The notes: a model not told the origin generated them from the letters alone. Positions 16,918-25,716 are shown, counted from the stretch's first letter. The stretch is DNA of 64,000 bases from Vibrio inusitatus (GCA_024346935.1 AP024878.1:1364001-1428000), one strand, 5' to 3'. A program made the numbers and translations.

Positions 16918-17451
16918 TTAAGGCTGGGGCTTCGCAGGGTAATTGATACTGACGTACTCAGGCTCATCAATACCCATCTCTTGGTTTAGCACTCGAGTTA
17001 AGGCAAAAAAGTAATTAACTAGAAGGTTGGCAAATCGAGGTAAAGTCTGGGGAACATTTTTCCCAGATTTTTCTACTAATACCAATTGTCTTACCACCTT
17101 TTTTGAAAGGCTGCGGCAATAATGCAACTGTACTACCGGACCTGTCCCTCTTGGCAATACGAAACGCTTTTGATCATCGGCTACGCTGTTTCTAAAGGTA
17201 TGGTACTCTTTAGTGAGTTGTTCTATATCACTTTCAAATATGCCATTCTTACCCCGAATAGACCCATTGAGATGAAATATGTTTGGTTGCAGTTCTTCTA
17301 AAGAGTTACGTATCTGCGTGTTGTCTATTGCGGTAAGAGCTAATCCGACTACGGTGCAAAGTTCATCTGTGAGAATTTCAAAATCACAAAGTGGGCTTTC
17401 CTCAAAGATGAATGGATAAGCTAATTCATCGATATTGCCACTGAATTTCAT
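16918..17451 (-). CDS. PduO-type cob(I)alamin adenosyltransferase-like protein
   Basis: 177-residue protein. Its C-terminal two-thirds align by eye with PduO/MMAB adenosyltransferases: FVLPRGTGPVVQLHYCRSLSKK corresponds to the family's FILPGGTPAAAALHVARTVCRR, and LPRFANLLVNYFFALTRVLNQ to YLNRLSDLLFVLARYAN. A segment matching the family's GTVDELN helix is also present (LTDELCTVVGLAL). The glycine-rich ATP motif near the N-terminus (TKTGDxG) is missing and GGT is changed to RGT, so activity is doubtful. It lies divergent from a Btu-like importer, which supports a corrinoid link. Confidence 0.7.
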   Translation of the reverse strand: MKFSGNIDELAYPFIFEESPLCDFEILTDELCTVVGLALTAIDNTQIRNSLEELQPNIFHLNGSIRGKNGIFESDIEQLTKEYHTFRNSVADDQKRFVLPRGTGPVVQLHYCRSLSKKVVRQLVLVEKSGKNVPQTLPRFANLLVNYFFALTRVLNQEMGIDEPEYVSINYPAKPQP

Positions 17452-17683
17452 TTAATCGTCCTTTTCGGCTTACAATTAGGCTATGTTTCAATGCGTTAGT
17501 AGAGAAACATTGTTACTCTATGTCCCAATCTGATATCTAATCACTGTTATTCGATAAAATCACGGATTACTTCAATTTTCTTTGCTGAGAACCGGAAGAT
17601 GACTCCAAGTCTATTTAGTATTGCTGGAGTTTGAACGTACAGGGCGAATTAAACTTCGAATAACATAGACTATGGAAAGTACT

Positions 17684-18583
17684 ATGCGCGTCTTTTTGTT
17701 ACTTGCTTGTTTGTGTGCTCCAACTGCATGGGCGAGTTTCCCGATGACGGTCACTGATGCTAGTGGCACTAAGGTTAATCTTGCTTCAGCACCAACAAAA
17801 ATCTCATCTAAATCACTATTCAGTGATGAAGTGTTGCTGGATTTGATTAAACCTGAACAGTTCAGCTCAGTCACTAACTTAGTGGATGATGAACACTTCT
17901 CTGCAGTGGCAGGAAAAATGCCGATTACGATACCACGTCTCGATCTCAACGTAGAACGGATCTTGGTTAATCAGCCAGACCTTGTCTTCGCTGCAAGTTG
18001 GAGTGATGCTGGTCGTGTAGAGCAGCTTCGCTCTGCTGGAATTAAGGTTTTTCTACTACCCACACCATCAACCTATGAAGAAATAAAAGCGCTAATCAAG
18101 CTGGTGGGTAAGATGGTGAGTGAGCAAAATAAGGCGGAAGCGATGGTGATGGAAATGGACCGTCGATTGGAAGAAGAGCTAATATTCACTAGTCATCGAT
18201 ATAAGGTGCTTGATTATAACAGTTGGGGTACATCGAGCACGCGTCAATCGACTTGGCAACTCATTGTTGATAAGGCTGGTTTTAAAAACGTAGTCTCTGA
18301 TTTACAGGCCGATAAATTTGGGCAAACACCTATGTCTAAAGAAATGATGGTGGCGCTAAATCCTGAAGTATTGTTTGTCCCAGGGTGGATTTATGGCGAT
18401 GAACAGGGCGCTGATAACTTCATGAATCAGGTAATGACAGATCCTGCCCTAAGAAGTATTGATGCCATTAAGCGTGGTTACGTCTACCCAATACCTGAAA
18501 ATCTGCGTGGCACCTACAGTCAACATATCGTTGAGACCATTTTGTTTGTAAATAAAGCGGTATTAGGAGCGCCAGCTCCATGA
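17684..18583 (+). CDS. btuF: Periplasmic binding protein of a cobalamin/siderophore-type ABC importer (BtuF-like)
   Basis: About 299 residues with a signal peptide (MRVFLLLACLCAPTAWA) and two alpha/beta lobes of the BtuF/FepB helical-backbone family. ATG at 17684 is preferred over 17672 because GGAAAG precedes it at the right distance. The gene overlaps the permease gene by 4 bp (ATGA). The divergent adenosyltransferase-like gene favours vitamin B12 or another corrinoid as ligand, but heme or a siderophore cannot be excluded from sequence alone. Confidence 0.8.
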   Translation: MRVFLLLACLCAPTAWASFPMTVTDASGTKVNLASAPTKISSKSLFSDEVLLDLIKPEQFSSVTNLVDDEHFSAVAGKMPITIPRLDLNVERILVNQPDLVFAASWSDAGRVEQLRSAGIKVFLLPTPSTYEEIKALIKLVGKMVSEQNKAEAMVMEMDRRLEEELIFTSHRYKVLDYNSWGTSSTRQSTWQLIVDKAGFKNVVSDLQADKFGQTPMSKEMMVALNPEVLFVPGWIYGDEQGADNFMNQVMTDPALRSIDAIKRGYVYPIPENLRGTYSQHIVETILFVNKAVLGAPAP

Positions 18584-19629
18584 TTGCAGATTCGAGCCTG
18601 CCTAAAATACGTTTGTATAGTTATGGCTCTTTGCTAGTGCTTTTGCTTTCAATTTGGTTTGCATTGACTTTAGGCGCTGTCGATATTGCTTTGTCGGATC
18701 TGTTTGCGTTTTTAAAACTTTGGTTGTTCGAAGGACAAGAGTTTGCGAGCGAACAATATCCGACCTTATCAGCGATTGTGGTACATATCCGTTTACCTCG
18801 TGTTGTGGCTGCAATTACCGCGGGCAGTGCATTAGCGCTTGCGGGGGCGTGTACGCAAGGTTTATTTAGAAATCCTTTAGCCAGTCCTGATGTTTTAGGT
18901 GTGAGTGCTGGTAGTAGTTTTGGTGCGGTAATTGCTATAGCGACTGGACTTTCTTTGTCTAATCCATTGTGGACACCTGTAATAGCAAGTATAGGGGCCT
19001 TAGCTTGCGCCATGTTTGTCTATGTACTGGCAAAAAACTCAGGTAATGGTCAAACCCTTTATCTTATTTTAGCGGGATTAGCTCTTTCATCCCTATTAGG
19101 CGGTGCGACACTAGGAGTACTTCTGTTTGCTAGACAATACGAGGTGAATCAATTTGTTTTTTGGACGATGGGTGGCTTAGAAGGGCGTTTGTGGCAACAT
19201 ATTGCCTGGCCTTTACCGGTAATCATAGTGGCGTCAGTGTGGCTCTTAAAACACGCAAGTTGGCTCAACACGTTATCTATCGGTGATGAAGCGGCTCATG
19301 GATTGGGAATGAACGTACAAAGAAGTCGTTTTACCTTATTGCTTTGTGCGTCGTTACTTACCGCTATGTCTATTGCCATAGCTGGACCCATAGGATTTAT
19401 TGGTTTGATGGTCCCTCATCTTGTTCGAATGTTGACGGGCGCGAACCACATCAGCCTGTTGCCGTTATCCGCTCTAGTAGGGGCCATTCTGTTGTTAGTG
19501 TGTGATTTGTTAGGGCGATATGTGATCGCTCCTTATGAGATTAAAGCGGGTATCATCACAGCAGTATTAGGTGGACTCTATTTCCTATGGTTAGTGGTTA
19601 GAGTGCAAAAACAAGGTCGTTTATTATGA
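18580..19629 (+). CDS. btuC: FecCD/BtuC-family ABC permease
   Basis: 349-residue inner-membrane permease with about ten helices. The family signatures are present: RLPRVVAAITAGSALALAGA near residue 70, NPLASPDVLGVSAGSSFGAV near 95, and the cytoplasmic coupling region GPIGFIGLMVPHLVR near 272. It dimerises and couples to the ATPase encoded next. It overlaps both neighbours by 4 bp, so the three genes form a tightly coupled operon. Confidence 0.9.
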   Translation: MIADSSLPKIRLYSYGSLLVLLLSIWFALTLGAVDIALSDLFAFLKLWLFEGQEFASEQYPTLSAIVVHIRLPRVVAAITAGSALALAGACTQGLFRNPLASPDVLGVSAGSSFGAVIAIATGLSLSNPLWTPVIASIGALACAMFVYVLAKNSGNGQTLYLILAGLALSSLLGGATLGVLLFARQYEVNQFVFWTMGGLEGRLWQHIAWPLPVIIVASVWLLKHASWLNTLSIGDEAAHGLGMNVQRSRFTLLLCASLLTAMSIAIAGPIGFIGLMVPHLVRMLTGANHISLLPLSALVGAILLLVCDLLGRYVIAPYEIKAGIITAVLGGLYFLWLVVRVQKQGRLL

Positions 19630-20405
19630 GTGAATCTCGTCTTGCCACTGTTAAACTATGCTCTCAAATCAACGGTAAGTCGATCTTGTATGGGATTAAC
19701 TTTGAGGTAAGCGCCGGGGCCTTGATCGGTATTATAGGTCCAAACGGAGCGGGTAAATCGAGCTTGTTGAAGCACTTAAGTGGTTATTTGACCGCATCTT
19801 CCGGTGATATCTTGATACAAGGGCGATCGATAGTTGAACTCAATTCGAATGAGCGTGCATCACTGATTAGTTATTTGCCTCAATCTAACCGGGTAGAGTT
19901 CCCTTATAAAGTCACAGAATTGGTGTCCCTTGGTTTGGTGAATAATCCGAACCTAAATGTAGAACAAAAGAAAGAAAAAATAGCACAAGTTTTAAAACGA
20001 CTGAATATAGAGATACTGGCTGACCGAACTGTGGATCAATTGTCTGGTGGTGAACAGCAACTGGTTCATTTAGCGCGTATTTTACTTCAAGACACACCGA
20101 TTATATTGCTTGATGAACCTAGTGCTAGCCTAGATATTGGTCATGAATCTCAGTTAATGAATATCTTGGACAGTCTGGTAAACGAAGGAAAGACCGTTGT
20201 GGTTGCACTTCATAACCTAAATACGGCGGCGGAGTTTTGTGACCGTTTGATGCTATTGCAGAACGGAAAATTGGTAGCGGATGGAATCCCTGAGAAAATA
20301 CTGACTCAAGAGTTGATTCAGTCTATATATCCATACCAGGTTCAAGTATCGACTAATACGCTGACAGGTAATCCCAATATCCTAGCGGTGAAAAAACAAA
20401 GATAA
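19626..20405 (+). CDS. btuD: ABC importer ATPase, BtuD/FecE type
   Basis: 259-residue ATP-binding subunit. Walker A GPNGAGKSS (about 37-45), signature LSGGEQQLVHLAR, Walker B IILLDEPSASLD and switch His in VVALHNLN are all intact. The similarity is to the iron/B12 group of importers. It is the last gene of the operon and is followed by a strong terminator. Confidence 0.9.
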   Translation: MSESRLATVKLCSQINGKSILYGINFEVSAGALIGIIGPNGAGKSSLLKHLSGYLTASSGDILIQGRSIVELNSNERASLISYLPQSNRVEFPYKVTELVSLGLVNNPNLNVEQKKEKIAQVLKRLNIEILADRTVDQLSGGEQQLVHLARILLQDTPIILLDEPSASLDIGHESQLMNILDSLVNEGKTVVVALHNLNTAAEFCDRLMLLQNGKLVADGIPEKILTQELIQSIYPYQVQVSTNTLTGNPNILAVKKQR

Positions 20406-20428
20406 CAGGTAGTTTCAGCTTTAAAAAA

Positions 20429-20454
20429 TAGGCCACTATTTTGATAGTGGCCTA
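20429..20454. terminator. Bidirectional terminator
   Basis: Perfect 11-bp stem TAGGCCACTAT/ATAGTGGCCTA with loop TTTG, between the convergent ATPase and symporter genes. The A-run on its left gives a T-run for the minus strand. Confidence 0.85.
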
Positions 20455-20466
20455 AATTGTTTATAC

Positions 20467-21846
20467 CTAATGTGTAGCTACCTTAGAGGGCAGGGGCTTG
20501 CTGAAAAACAATTTAGTTTCAGCAATAACCACCTGCCTTAACGCAATCAGACCAATGAGGTTTGGTACAGCCATTAAGCCATTAACGATATCGGCAATAA
20601 GCCAAATCATATCCAGCTTCATAAATGCGCCTGAGAAGACCAAGGCAATAAATAGCACCTTATATGGAAGTATCGCTTTGGTACCAAATAGGTAAACCAC
20701 GCAGCGTTCGCCGTAATAGTTCCAACCCAAAATAGTAGTAAAAGCAAAGAACAGTAAGCCGACAGATACCAAAATAGGGCCAAGCGTATCGGCATTTAGA
20801 CCAACAGCAAATGCATGAGTAGTCATCATTGCGCCCGCCAGATCCGTTTGCCAAGCACCGGTAATGATTAGCGCTAAACCGGTCATCGTACAAATGATGA
20901 TGGTATCAAAGAAGGTACCGGTCATGGAGATAAGTCCCTGACGAGCACAAGAATCAGTCTTAGCGGCTGCGGCTGCCATTGGAGCACTTCCCAGTCCAGA
21001 CTCGTTAGAGAATACGCCTCGAGCAATACCAGATTGGATAGCAAGCATCACACTTGCACCAAAGAAACCGCCGCTCGCCGCTGTTGGCGTAAAGGCAGAA
21101 ACAATAACCAACTCAATAGCAGACAATATCTGATCGCTATTGTTCACCAGAATCCCCAAGCAGGAAATGATATATATCACTGCCATAGTGGGAACCACCT
21201 TTCCTGCGACACGTGAGATGGATTTAATGCCACCCAAGGTAACCATTGCAACTAGCATAGTTAGAATCACCGCTGCGATGGTTCTATCAGCGCCTAAAGT
21301 CACCTCTGAGGCATCTAGGATTGCATTGACTTGGGGGAACGTACCAATACCGAATAGCGCTACACCTAATGCGAATACGGCGAACAATGTAGCTAAAAGA
21401 GGCGACTTAACACCGTCTCTAAGGTAGTACATCGGACCACCTAACATACCTCCCTTGTCGTCAGTAGTGCGATATTTGACTGCAAGTAGACACTCAGCAT
21501 ATTTGGTCGCCATACCAAATAAAGCTGCGAGCCACATCCAAAAAAGAGCACCCGGGCCGCCCAGTTTAATCGCGGTAGCAACGCCGACAATATTACCTGT
21601 ACCGATAGTTGCTGAAAGCGCAGTGCACAGTGCGGCAAAGGCTGAAACATCGCCTTTAGATTTGGAGTCTCCGGATTTGGTAAACACCATTTTTAACGCA
21701 GTGGGAAGATGTCTGAACTGAATTAGACCTAGACTAAAGGTAAAGTAAACCCCAGTGCCGACCAATAAGATCAGAAGAGGCGGACCCCAGACAAAATTGT
21801 CGATGGATTGTAAAACTGAATGTAACGAAGATTGTGAAAATGGCAT
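20467..21846 (-). CDS. AGCS-family sodium:amino-acid (alanine/glycine) symporter
   Basis: 459-residue inner-membrane transporter with about 10-11 helices. Family signatures: ATIGTGNIVGVATAIKLGGPGALFWMW near residue 75, the GGPMYYL segment, and FSNESGLGSAPMAAAAAKT near 280. It imports glycine or alanine with sodium. The tandem glycine riboswitch directly upstream makes glycine the likely substrate, and expression is expected to rise when glycine is plentiful, as described for the V. cholerae homologue. Confidence 0.93.
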   Translation of the reverse strand: MPFSQSSLHSVLQSIDNFVWGPPLLILLVGTGVYFTFSLGLIQFRHLPTALKMVFTKSGDSKSKGDVSAFAALCTALSATIGTGNIVGVATAIKLGGPGALFWMWLAALFGMATKYAECLLAVKYRTTDDKGGMLGGPMYYLRDGVKSPLLATLFAVFALGVALFGIGTFPQVNAILDASEVTLGADRTIAAVILTMLVAMVTLGGIKSISRVAGKVVPTMAVIYIISCLGILVNNSDQILSAIELVIVSAFTPTAASGGFFGASVMLAIQSGIARGVFSNESGLGSAPMAAAAAKTDSCARQGLISMTGTFFDTIIICTMTGLALIITGAWQTDLAGAMMTTHAFAVGLNADTLGPILVSVGLLFFAFTTILGWNYYGERCVVYLFGTKAILPYKVLFIALVFSGAFMKLDMIWLIADIVNGLMAVPNLIGLIALRQVVIAETKLFFSKPLPSKVATH

Positions 21847-21939
21847 GTTTTCCCCTTAATAAACAACATATAAGGAGAAGAGTGAACGCGGATCAATAGA
21901 ACAAAATTAACAGCAAAATGGTTAAACGCAATTTCACTC

Positions 21940-22134
21940 CTCTGTCCTTTTGCCTGAGAGTTTCACCCTAAAAGGGCTTGCTCCTTCGGCGGCCGATTGC
22001 TACATCAAAGTAGTACGGCTCTCTCCAGAGATTCCTCCAACTGCAGTCCTCACTCGTTTAAACAAGAACGTATAAACAAGAACCTGAAAGATTTACTTCT
22101 TCGGTGGACGTAATAAAACGTCACTCTCCTGCAG
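21940..22134 (-). promoter_or_regulatory. Tandem glycine riboswitch
   Basis: Read on the minus strand. Aptamer I (about 22134-22041) has GGAGAG, CACCGAAGAAGTAAATC, TTTCAGG and GAGGACTGCAG, closed by CTGCA/TGCAG. A short linker follows (22040-22031, GTTGGAGGAAT region). Aptamer II (22030-21940) has CTCTGGAGAG, GCCGAAGGAGCAA, AAACTCTCAGGCAAAAGGAC and a closing CAGAG. This is the cooperative two-aptamer glycine class known from V. cholerae. It ends about 93 nt before the symporter start. Aptamer I carries an unusual insert at 22055-22082, described in the findings. Confidence 0.93.
22055..22082 (-). repeat. 14-bp tandem duplication inside glycine aptamer I
   Basis: Two adjacent copies on the plus strand: CGTTTAAACAAGAA (22055-22068) and CGTATAAACAAGAA (22069-22082), 13 of 14 bases identical. 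They sit between the CAGG and AGGAC motifs of aptamer I, where the V. cholerae aptamer has only a few bases. Confidence 0.75.
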
Positions 22135-22323
22135 TTTTCATCGGAACTAGCGCTATAAACGCTAGGTGTGTAAGTAATTTACTTACAGGCCGCTAAATTA
22201 ACATAAATCATTACGGTTTCAAGGGAATAATAAGAAATTCTTTTGTCCTAGAATAAATAAAACAAAGACTTAACTGATAGACTTAACGTAGAACTGATAT
22301 AAAACAGATTTCAAGGGGGTAAA

Positions 22324-22482
22324 ATGACACGTTTACTGGCTATCGTTATATTGATTGCCCTAGCTTTTTTGTTTGTTCGGTATAACACTAATGAAAAGCT
22401 GCAAAAATGGGTTGTTATAGTGTTATCTGGTGCGTTCGTAGTCTACACTGCGGTTTTGATGATTACTGAATTGGTTCACTGA
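22324..22482 (+). CDS. 52-residue membrane protein, function unknown
   Basis: Small gene with a strong ribosome site (AAGGGGG at 22313-22319) and ATG at 22324. The protein has two hydrophobic segments (about residues 4-18 and 29-48) joined by a short charged loop (RYNTNEKLQK), so it is a likely two-helix membrane protein. Its TGA stop overlaps the ATG of the next gene (TGATG at 22480-22484), which indicates translational coupling to the coiled-coil protein. I do not recognise a family. Confidence 0.75.
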   Translation: MTRLLAIVILIALAFLFVRYNTNEKLQKWVVIVLSGAFVVYTAVLMITELVH

Positions 22483-23237
22483 TGGAGAAGTGTGTGATTG
22501 ATAAGAAAAATGTATCCAGCATGATAGCTCGAACAGGTAACACAAAAACGACGGTTTTAGCCGGCATTGTTTGTTTTGCCCTTGGAGTGGTAGCTGGGAA
22601 CGCGTTTATGTCACACAATGCCAATCAAGAAATTATTGTAGAAAGAGAAAGTCACCAGAAGATCATTCAGGAACACTCAACCTTAGTTTCTGAGAACAAT
22701 CAACTTCGCTCTGATTTATCTGATGCAGAGCAAACTCTAACCACAACTAACGAGCGTGAGCAAGAAACTGCACAATCTGTGACTGAATATCAGGATATGT
22801 CAGCAAAATTACAGAACGAAAATCAAAAGCTTTCAAATGATCTTAAGCAACTAAAGAAAACACTTGAGAAACAGGAAGTAGCTGTTCAAGAGCTTACTGC
22901 AAGCAATGAAGCGCTTGTAGAGCGAACTGAAATACAAAATGAAGTTTTAGAAACGTCTAAAGTTTTTTTTCAAGACCAGCTGCGCCTACAACAGGAAGTC
23001 AATGAACTGCACACGCAGAGAGCGAAACTCATTAGCACTCTTAATAGCCTTGTTAAAGAATGTCAGATTTATTTAGATGGCACTAGCTGGGAAGCTAAAT
23101 CAGACTCATGTGATCGTAAGAAGGTTGCTTCCGATAGACTTAAGAAAATTGATGAGAGTATCGACGCGAAGCAAGCCAAGATTGTGAAAATAGATTTAAC
23201 TACTGAAGCAATAGGATTGCAGAAAAAATCGCAATAG
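22482..23237 (+). CDS. Membrane-anchored coiled-coil protein, function unknown
   Basis: 251-residue protein with one membrane helix at about 24-43. A long coiled coil follows from about 50 to 165, rich in Glu, Gln, Asn and Lys with heptad hydrophobics, then a short region with two Cys (VKECQIYL, KSDSCDRKK) and a final helix. In vibrios, similar proteins are often loosely labelled chromosome partitioning or segregation proteins, but no ATPase or DNA-binding motif is visible here, so I assign no function. Coupled to the 52-residue membrane protein upstream; the pair may form one membrane complex. Confidence 0.8.
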   Translation: MEKCVIDKKNVSSMIARTGNTKTTVLAGIVCFALGVVAGNAFMSHNANQEIIVERESHQKIIQEHSTLVSENNQLRSDLSDAEQTLTTTNEREQETAQSVTEYQDMSAKLQNENQKLSNDLKQLKKTLEKQEVAVQELTASNEALVERTEIQNEVLETSKVFFQDQLRLQQEVNELHTQRAKLISTLNSLVKECQIYLDGTSWEAKSDSCDRKKVASDRLKKIDESIDAKQAKIVKIDLTTEAIGLQKKSQ

Positions 23238-23298
23238 GGCTTTACCTACCAAAATAAATCAATAGCATAGAGTCCTACTTTCGTTATTGGTAAACCTA

Positions 23299-23925
23299 AT
23301 GTCACTCGAACTCTGGCTTTCGCTGTTTGTTATCTGCTTGCTTGGAGCTATGTCTCCAGGCCCAAGCCTTGCTACTGTTACTAAGCATACATTGGCTGGT
23401 GGAAGGATCAACGGCCTCGCAGCTGCATGGGCTCACTCTATAGGCATAGGCTTTTATGCTTTCATCACGGTCACTGGCTTAGCGGTTGTACTGCATAAAT
23501 CAGAAGCGCTATTTTCTACCATTTCACTCTGCGGTGCAGGATACCTTGCGTATTTAGGTTACAAATCTTTGACTGCTACAGATGGCATCGCTAGCACGTT
23601 AGAAAAAGGTGAGGCCGTGAGCATAAAACAATCGGCAAAGGAAGGGCTGTTAATTTCGCTTCTTAGCCCGAAAATTGCGCTTTTCTTTATCGCCTTATTT
23701 AGTCAGTTTGTCGCGGTAGGAGAGAGTGCTGGAGCAAAAGTAACGGTCGTAATGACCCCTTTAATCGTTGATGGTCTTTGGTACACCTTTATTACCTTGG
23801 TACTTTCAAGTCCTATATTCCTGGAAAGACTACGCAATAAGGGCAAGCTTATTGACCAGATCTCTGGTGTCGTGTTGATTGCATTGGCTATTAGGGTGGT
23901 ATGGCAAAATGCCGAATACTTATAG
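23299..23925 (+). CDS. LysE/RhtB-family exporter (second copy)
   Basis: About 209 residues, roughly six membrane helices. Family signatures: SPGPSLATVTKHTLAGGRINGLAAAWAHSIG near residue 20 and EGLLISLLSPKIALFFIALFSQF near 115. ATG at 23299 is the likely start; an in-frame TTG at 23287 would add four residues. It differs clearly from the LysE protein at 16279, so they are paralogues rather than a recent duplication. Its 3' end overlaps the acetyltransferase gene. Confidence 0.85.
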   Translation: MSLELWLSLFVICLLGAMSPGPSLATVTKHTLAGGRINGLAAAWAHSIGIGFYAFITVTGLAVVLHKSEALFSTISLCGAGYLAYLGYKSLTATDGIASTLEKGEAVSIKQSAKEGLLISLLSPKIALFFIALFSQFVAVGESAGAKVTVVMTPLIVDGLWYTFITLVLSSPIFLERLRNKGKLIDQISGVVLIALAIRVVWQNAEYL

Positions 23926-24391
23926 AGTTGCAAGGGCGCAACAAGCACAACGGACACCACTGCTTAATTTATGGTGCGCTCTTTATCTTTGGCACCATGA
24001 ACAATGCGTTGATTTAATAAAAAAACCATGTCGAATAGAACTGGAAGATGAAATAGACAACTATCTGAATACACCACAATGCGCTGTGTTCGTTGCAATG
24101 CGAGGGGATGTTGTGTGTGGATTCATTGCAGGGCAACTTTATGAGTTGGCTTCGCCGCTAGTGAAAACTGAATTAATAGGCAGTATAGATCAGTGGTATG
24201 TCGCTAAAGAGCACAGATCAAATGGGCTAGGGAAAGCTTTGTTTGATCGTATCGAACAAGAGTTCTTAGATTATGGTGCGAAAAGATTGAATGTAGAGGT
24301 GTGGGATTTTAATCATAATGCGCTTGAAACCTACAAGAAGAAAGGCTTTCAAACGCATATTCGTTGTATGACCAAAGCACTAGAAAACTAA
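23909..24391 (+). CDS. GNAT-family N-acetyltransferase
   Basis: About 160 residues with the GNAT fold. The acetyl-CoA pyrophosphate loop is in VAKEHRSNGLGKALFDRIE (RxxGxGxxL type), followed by the NVEVWDFNHNALETYKKKGF strand-helix at the C-terminus. The chosen ATG at 23909 overlaps the exporter gene by 17 bp, so the two are probably one transcript. The substrate is unknown; a link to the exporter's amino acid is possible but only inferred. The 3' end overlaps the convergent phosphatase gene by 4 bp. Confidence 0.82.
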   Translation: MPNTYRVARAQQAQRTPLLNLWCALYLWHHEQCVDLIKKPCRIELEDEIDNYLNTPQCAVFVAMRGDVVCGFIAGQLYELASPLVKTELIGSIDQWYVAKEHRSNGLGKALFDRIEQEFLDYGAKRLNVEVWDFNHNALETYKKKGFQTHIRCMTKALEN

Positions 24392-25194
24392 GCGAGTACA
24401 AATTTTTCAATTGCCTTTGCCACACCAGAGTCATTGTTGCTATCGGTAACATAGTCCGCTAAAGATTTGGTTTCTTCATCGGCATTTTGCATAACAACGG
24501 CAAGACCAGCATATTTCAACATATCATGATCATTGCCCGCATCACCTATACACATCACTTCATTTTGTTCAATCCCAAGGTGCTTAGCAAGTGCCTTTAC
24601 GCCTTCACCTTTATTGCTGAGCGGGTTATTAAACTCTAAAAAGAAAGGTGCGCTTCGCACAACAGAGTAATCATTCTTCAGCGTCTGTGGGATATTCTCT
24701 ACGATAGGTTGTAAGATCTCAACAGGGTCTACCAGCATAGTTTTGACGATTGGATGATCGTCTTCCAACGTATCAAAATCCATTACAGTAACAGTTAGAT
24801 TGTTAATTTGTGCTTCATGCTGCGTGTAGTGACTATCGCGAGGTGTAATCAGTCCATGGATCTTACTGAACGCATGATAATTACAGCCTTGTTCTTCTGC
24901 AAATTTGGCGACACGCTTAGCATCTTTTCCAGAAACTAAACACTCTCGAATGACTTCATCGGTGCCAATATTTTTAATCATTGCAGCGTTGTAACAGAGA
25001 ACATAGTCCTCGTTACTGTTCATATTCAATTGCTCTAGGCTATCTACCATACCTTGCAAGGGACGACCTGAAGCTAAGACGACAGTTACGCCTTTTTTTC
25101 TTGCTTTTGAAATAGCTTGCTTGTTTTGTTCAGAGATAACCTTGTCGGTATTAAGCAGTGTGCCATCCATATCGATAGCGATGAGTTTATACAT
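24388..25194 (-). CDS. yidA: HAD-family sugar phosphatase, YidA-like
   Basis: 268-residue Cof-type HAD phosphatase (E. coli YidA has 270). It has the nucleophile motif DMDGT (Asp8, Asp10), motif II in VVLASGR, the Lys region LSNKGEGVKALAKHLGI, and the metal motif IGDAGNDHDML. YidA-type enzymes dephosphorylate sugar phosphates and similar small molecules in the cytoplasm. The similarity runs along the whole length by eye. Confidence 0.88.
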   Translation of the reverse strand: MYKLIAIDMDGTLLNTDKVISEQNKQAISKARKKGVTVVLASGRPLQGMVDSLEQLNMNSNEDYVLCYNAAMIKNIGTDEVIRECLVSGKDAKRVAKFAEEQGCNYHAFSKIHGLITPRDSHYTQHEAQINNLTVTVMDFDTLEDDHPIVKTMLVDPVEILQPIVENIPQTLKNDYSVVRSAPFFLEFNNPLSNKGEGVKALAKHLGIEQNEVMCIGDAGNDHDMLKYAGLAVVMQNADEETKSLADYVTDSNNDSGVAKAIEKFVLA

Positions 25195-25220
25195 TGTTTA
25201 TAACCTACCTAAAAACAAAA

Positions 25221-25246
25221 ATCCCCACCAAATAACGGGCAGGGAT
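25221..25246 (-). terminator. Possible terminator of the DUF2750 gene
   Basis: ATCCC/GGGAT-based hairpin with imperfect extension, followed on the minus strand by a T-rich run, 15-40 nt after the stop. Confidence 0.5.
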
Positions 25247-25260
25247 CAAATGAAACGTAT

Positions 25261-25611
25261 TTAGATGTAGAGTTTAGCCAGTGCTTCAGGCTCTACTTCT
25301 TTGCCTTCTAGTTCAGCATTCCAGTTAGTACCAATAAGAACGCCATCTTCTGATAGGGTAATTAGCCAATCCTCAACAAAGATATCCAAAGGGATTTCCA
25401 TTACTTCAAAATCTGCCCACTCTTCAACGTTATGGTATTGTGCATCTGCTTTGTCAGACCAAAATGGCATAACTTCAGTTTCAGCAAATTCGCTAGAGTC
25501 GCAAGCTAGCCAACCATCTTCGTTTTTTAGACCCCAAACACGATTGTCTTTTTTGCTTTGTTCAACAAATAATTCTAGGTTTTGCTGAATATCGTTGTTC
25601 AATTGGCTCAT
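25261..25611 (-). CDS. DUF2750 domain protein
   Basis: 116-residue acidic cytoplasmic protein that fits DUF2750 in length and in the segments VWGLKNEDGWLA, MPFWSDKADAQ and IGTNWNAELEG. It has no signal or membrane segment. The family's function is not known to me. It is a single gene between YidA-like and OmpA-like genes, each with its own hairpin. Confidence 0.75.
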   Translation of the reverse strand: MSQLNNDIQQNLELFVEQSKKDNRVWGLKNEDGWLACDSSEFAETEVMPFWSDKADAQYHNVEEWADFEVMEIPLDIFVEDWLITLSEDGVLIGTNWNAELEGKEVEPEALAKLYI

Positions 25612-25690
25612 GGTTATTTCCTAACAGTGTGATATGCGGGCTATTTTAGCATGCTTATTCTTTGCATGGCACAATTTAGCGTTCAGTAAA

Positions 25691-25716
25691 TAAAAAAGCC
25701 GAGCAAATGCTCGGCT
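25691..25716 (-). terminator. Terminator of the TolC/OmpA-like operon
   Basis: Minus-strand stem AGCCGAGCA/TGCTCGGCT with a 2-nt loop and a run of six T, 26 nt after the OmpA-like gene. Confidence 0.9.

Noticed and set aside
16279..23925. Two LysE-family genes as a recent duplication
   Set aside because: The two proteins share family motifs only and differ strongly elsewhere, so they are old paralogues.
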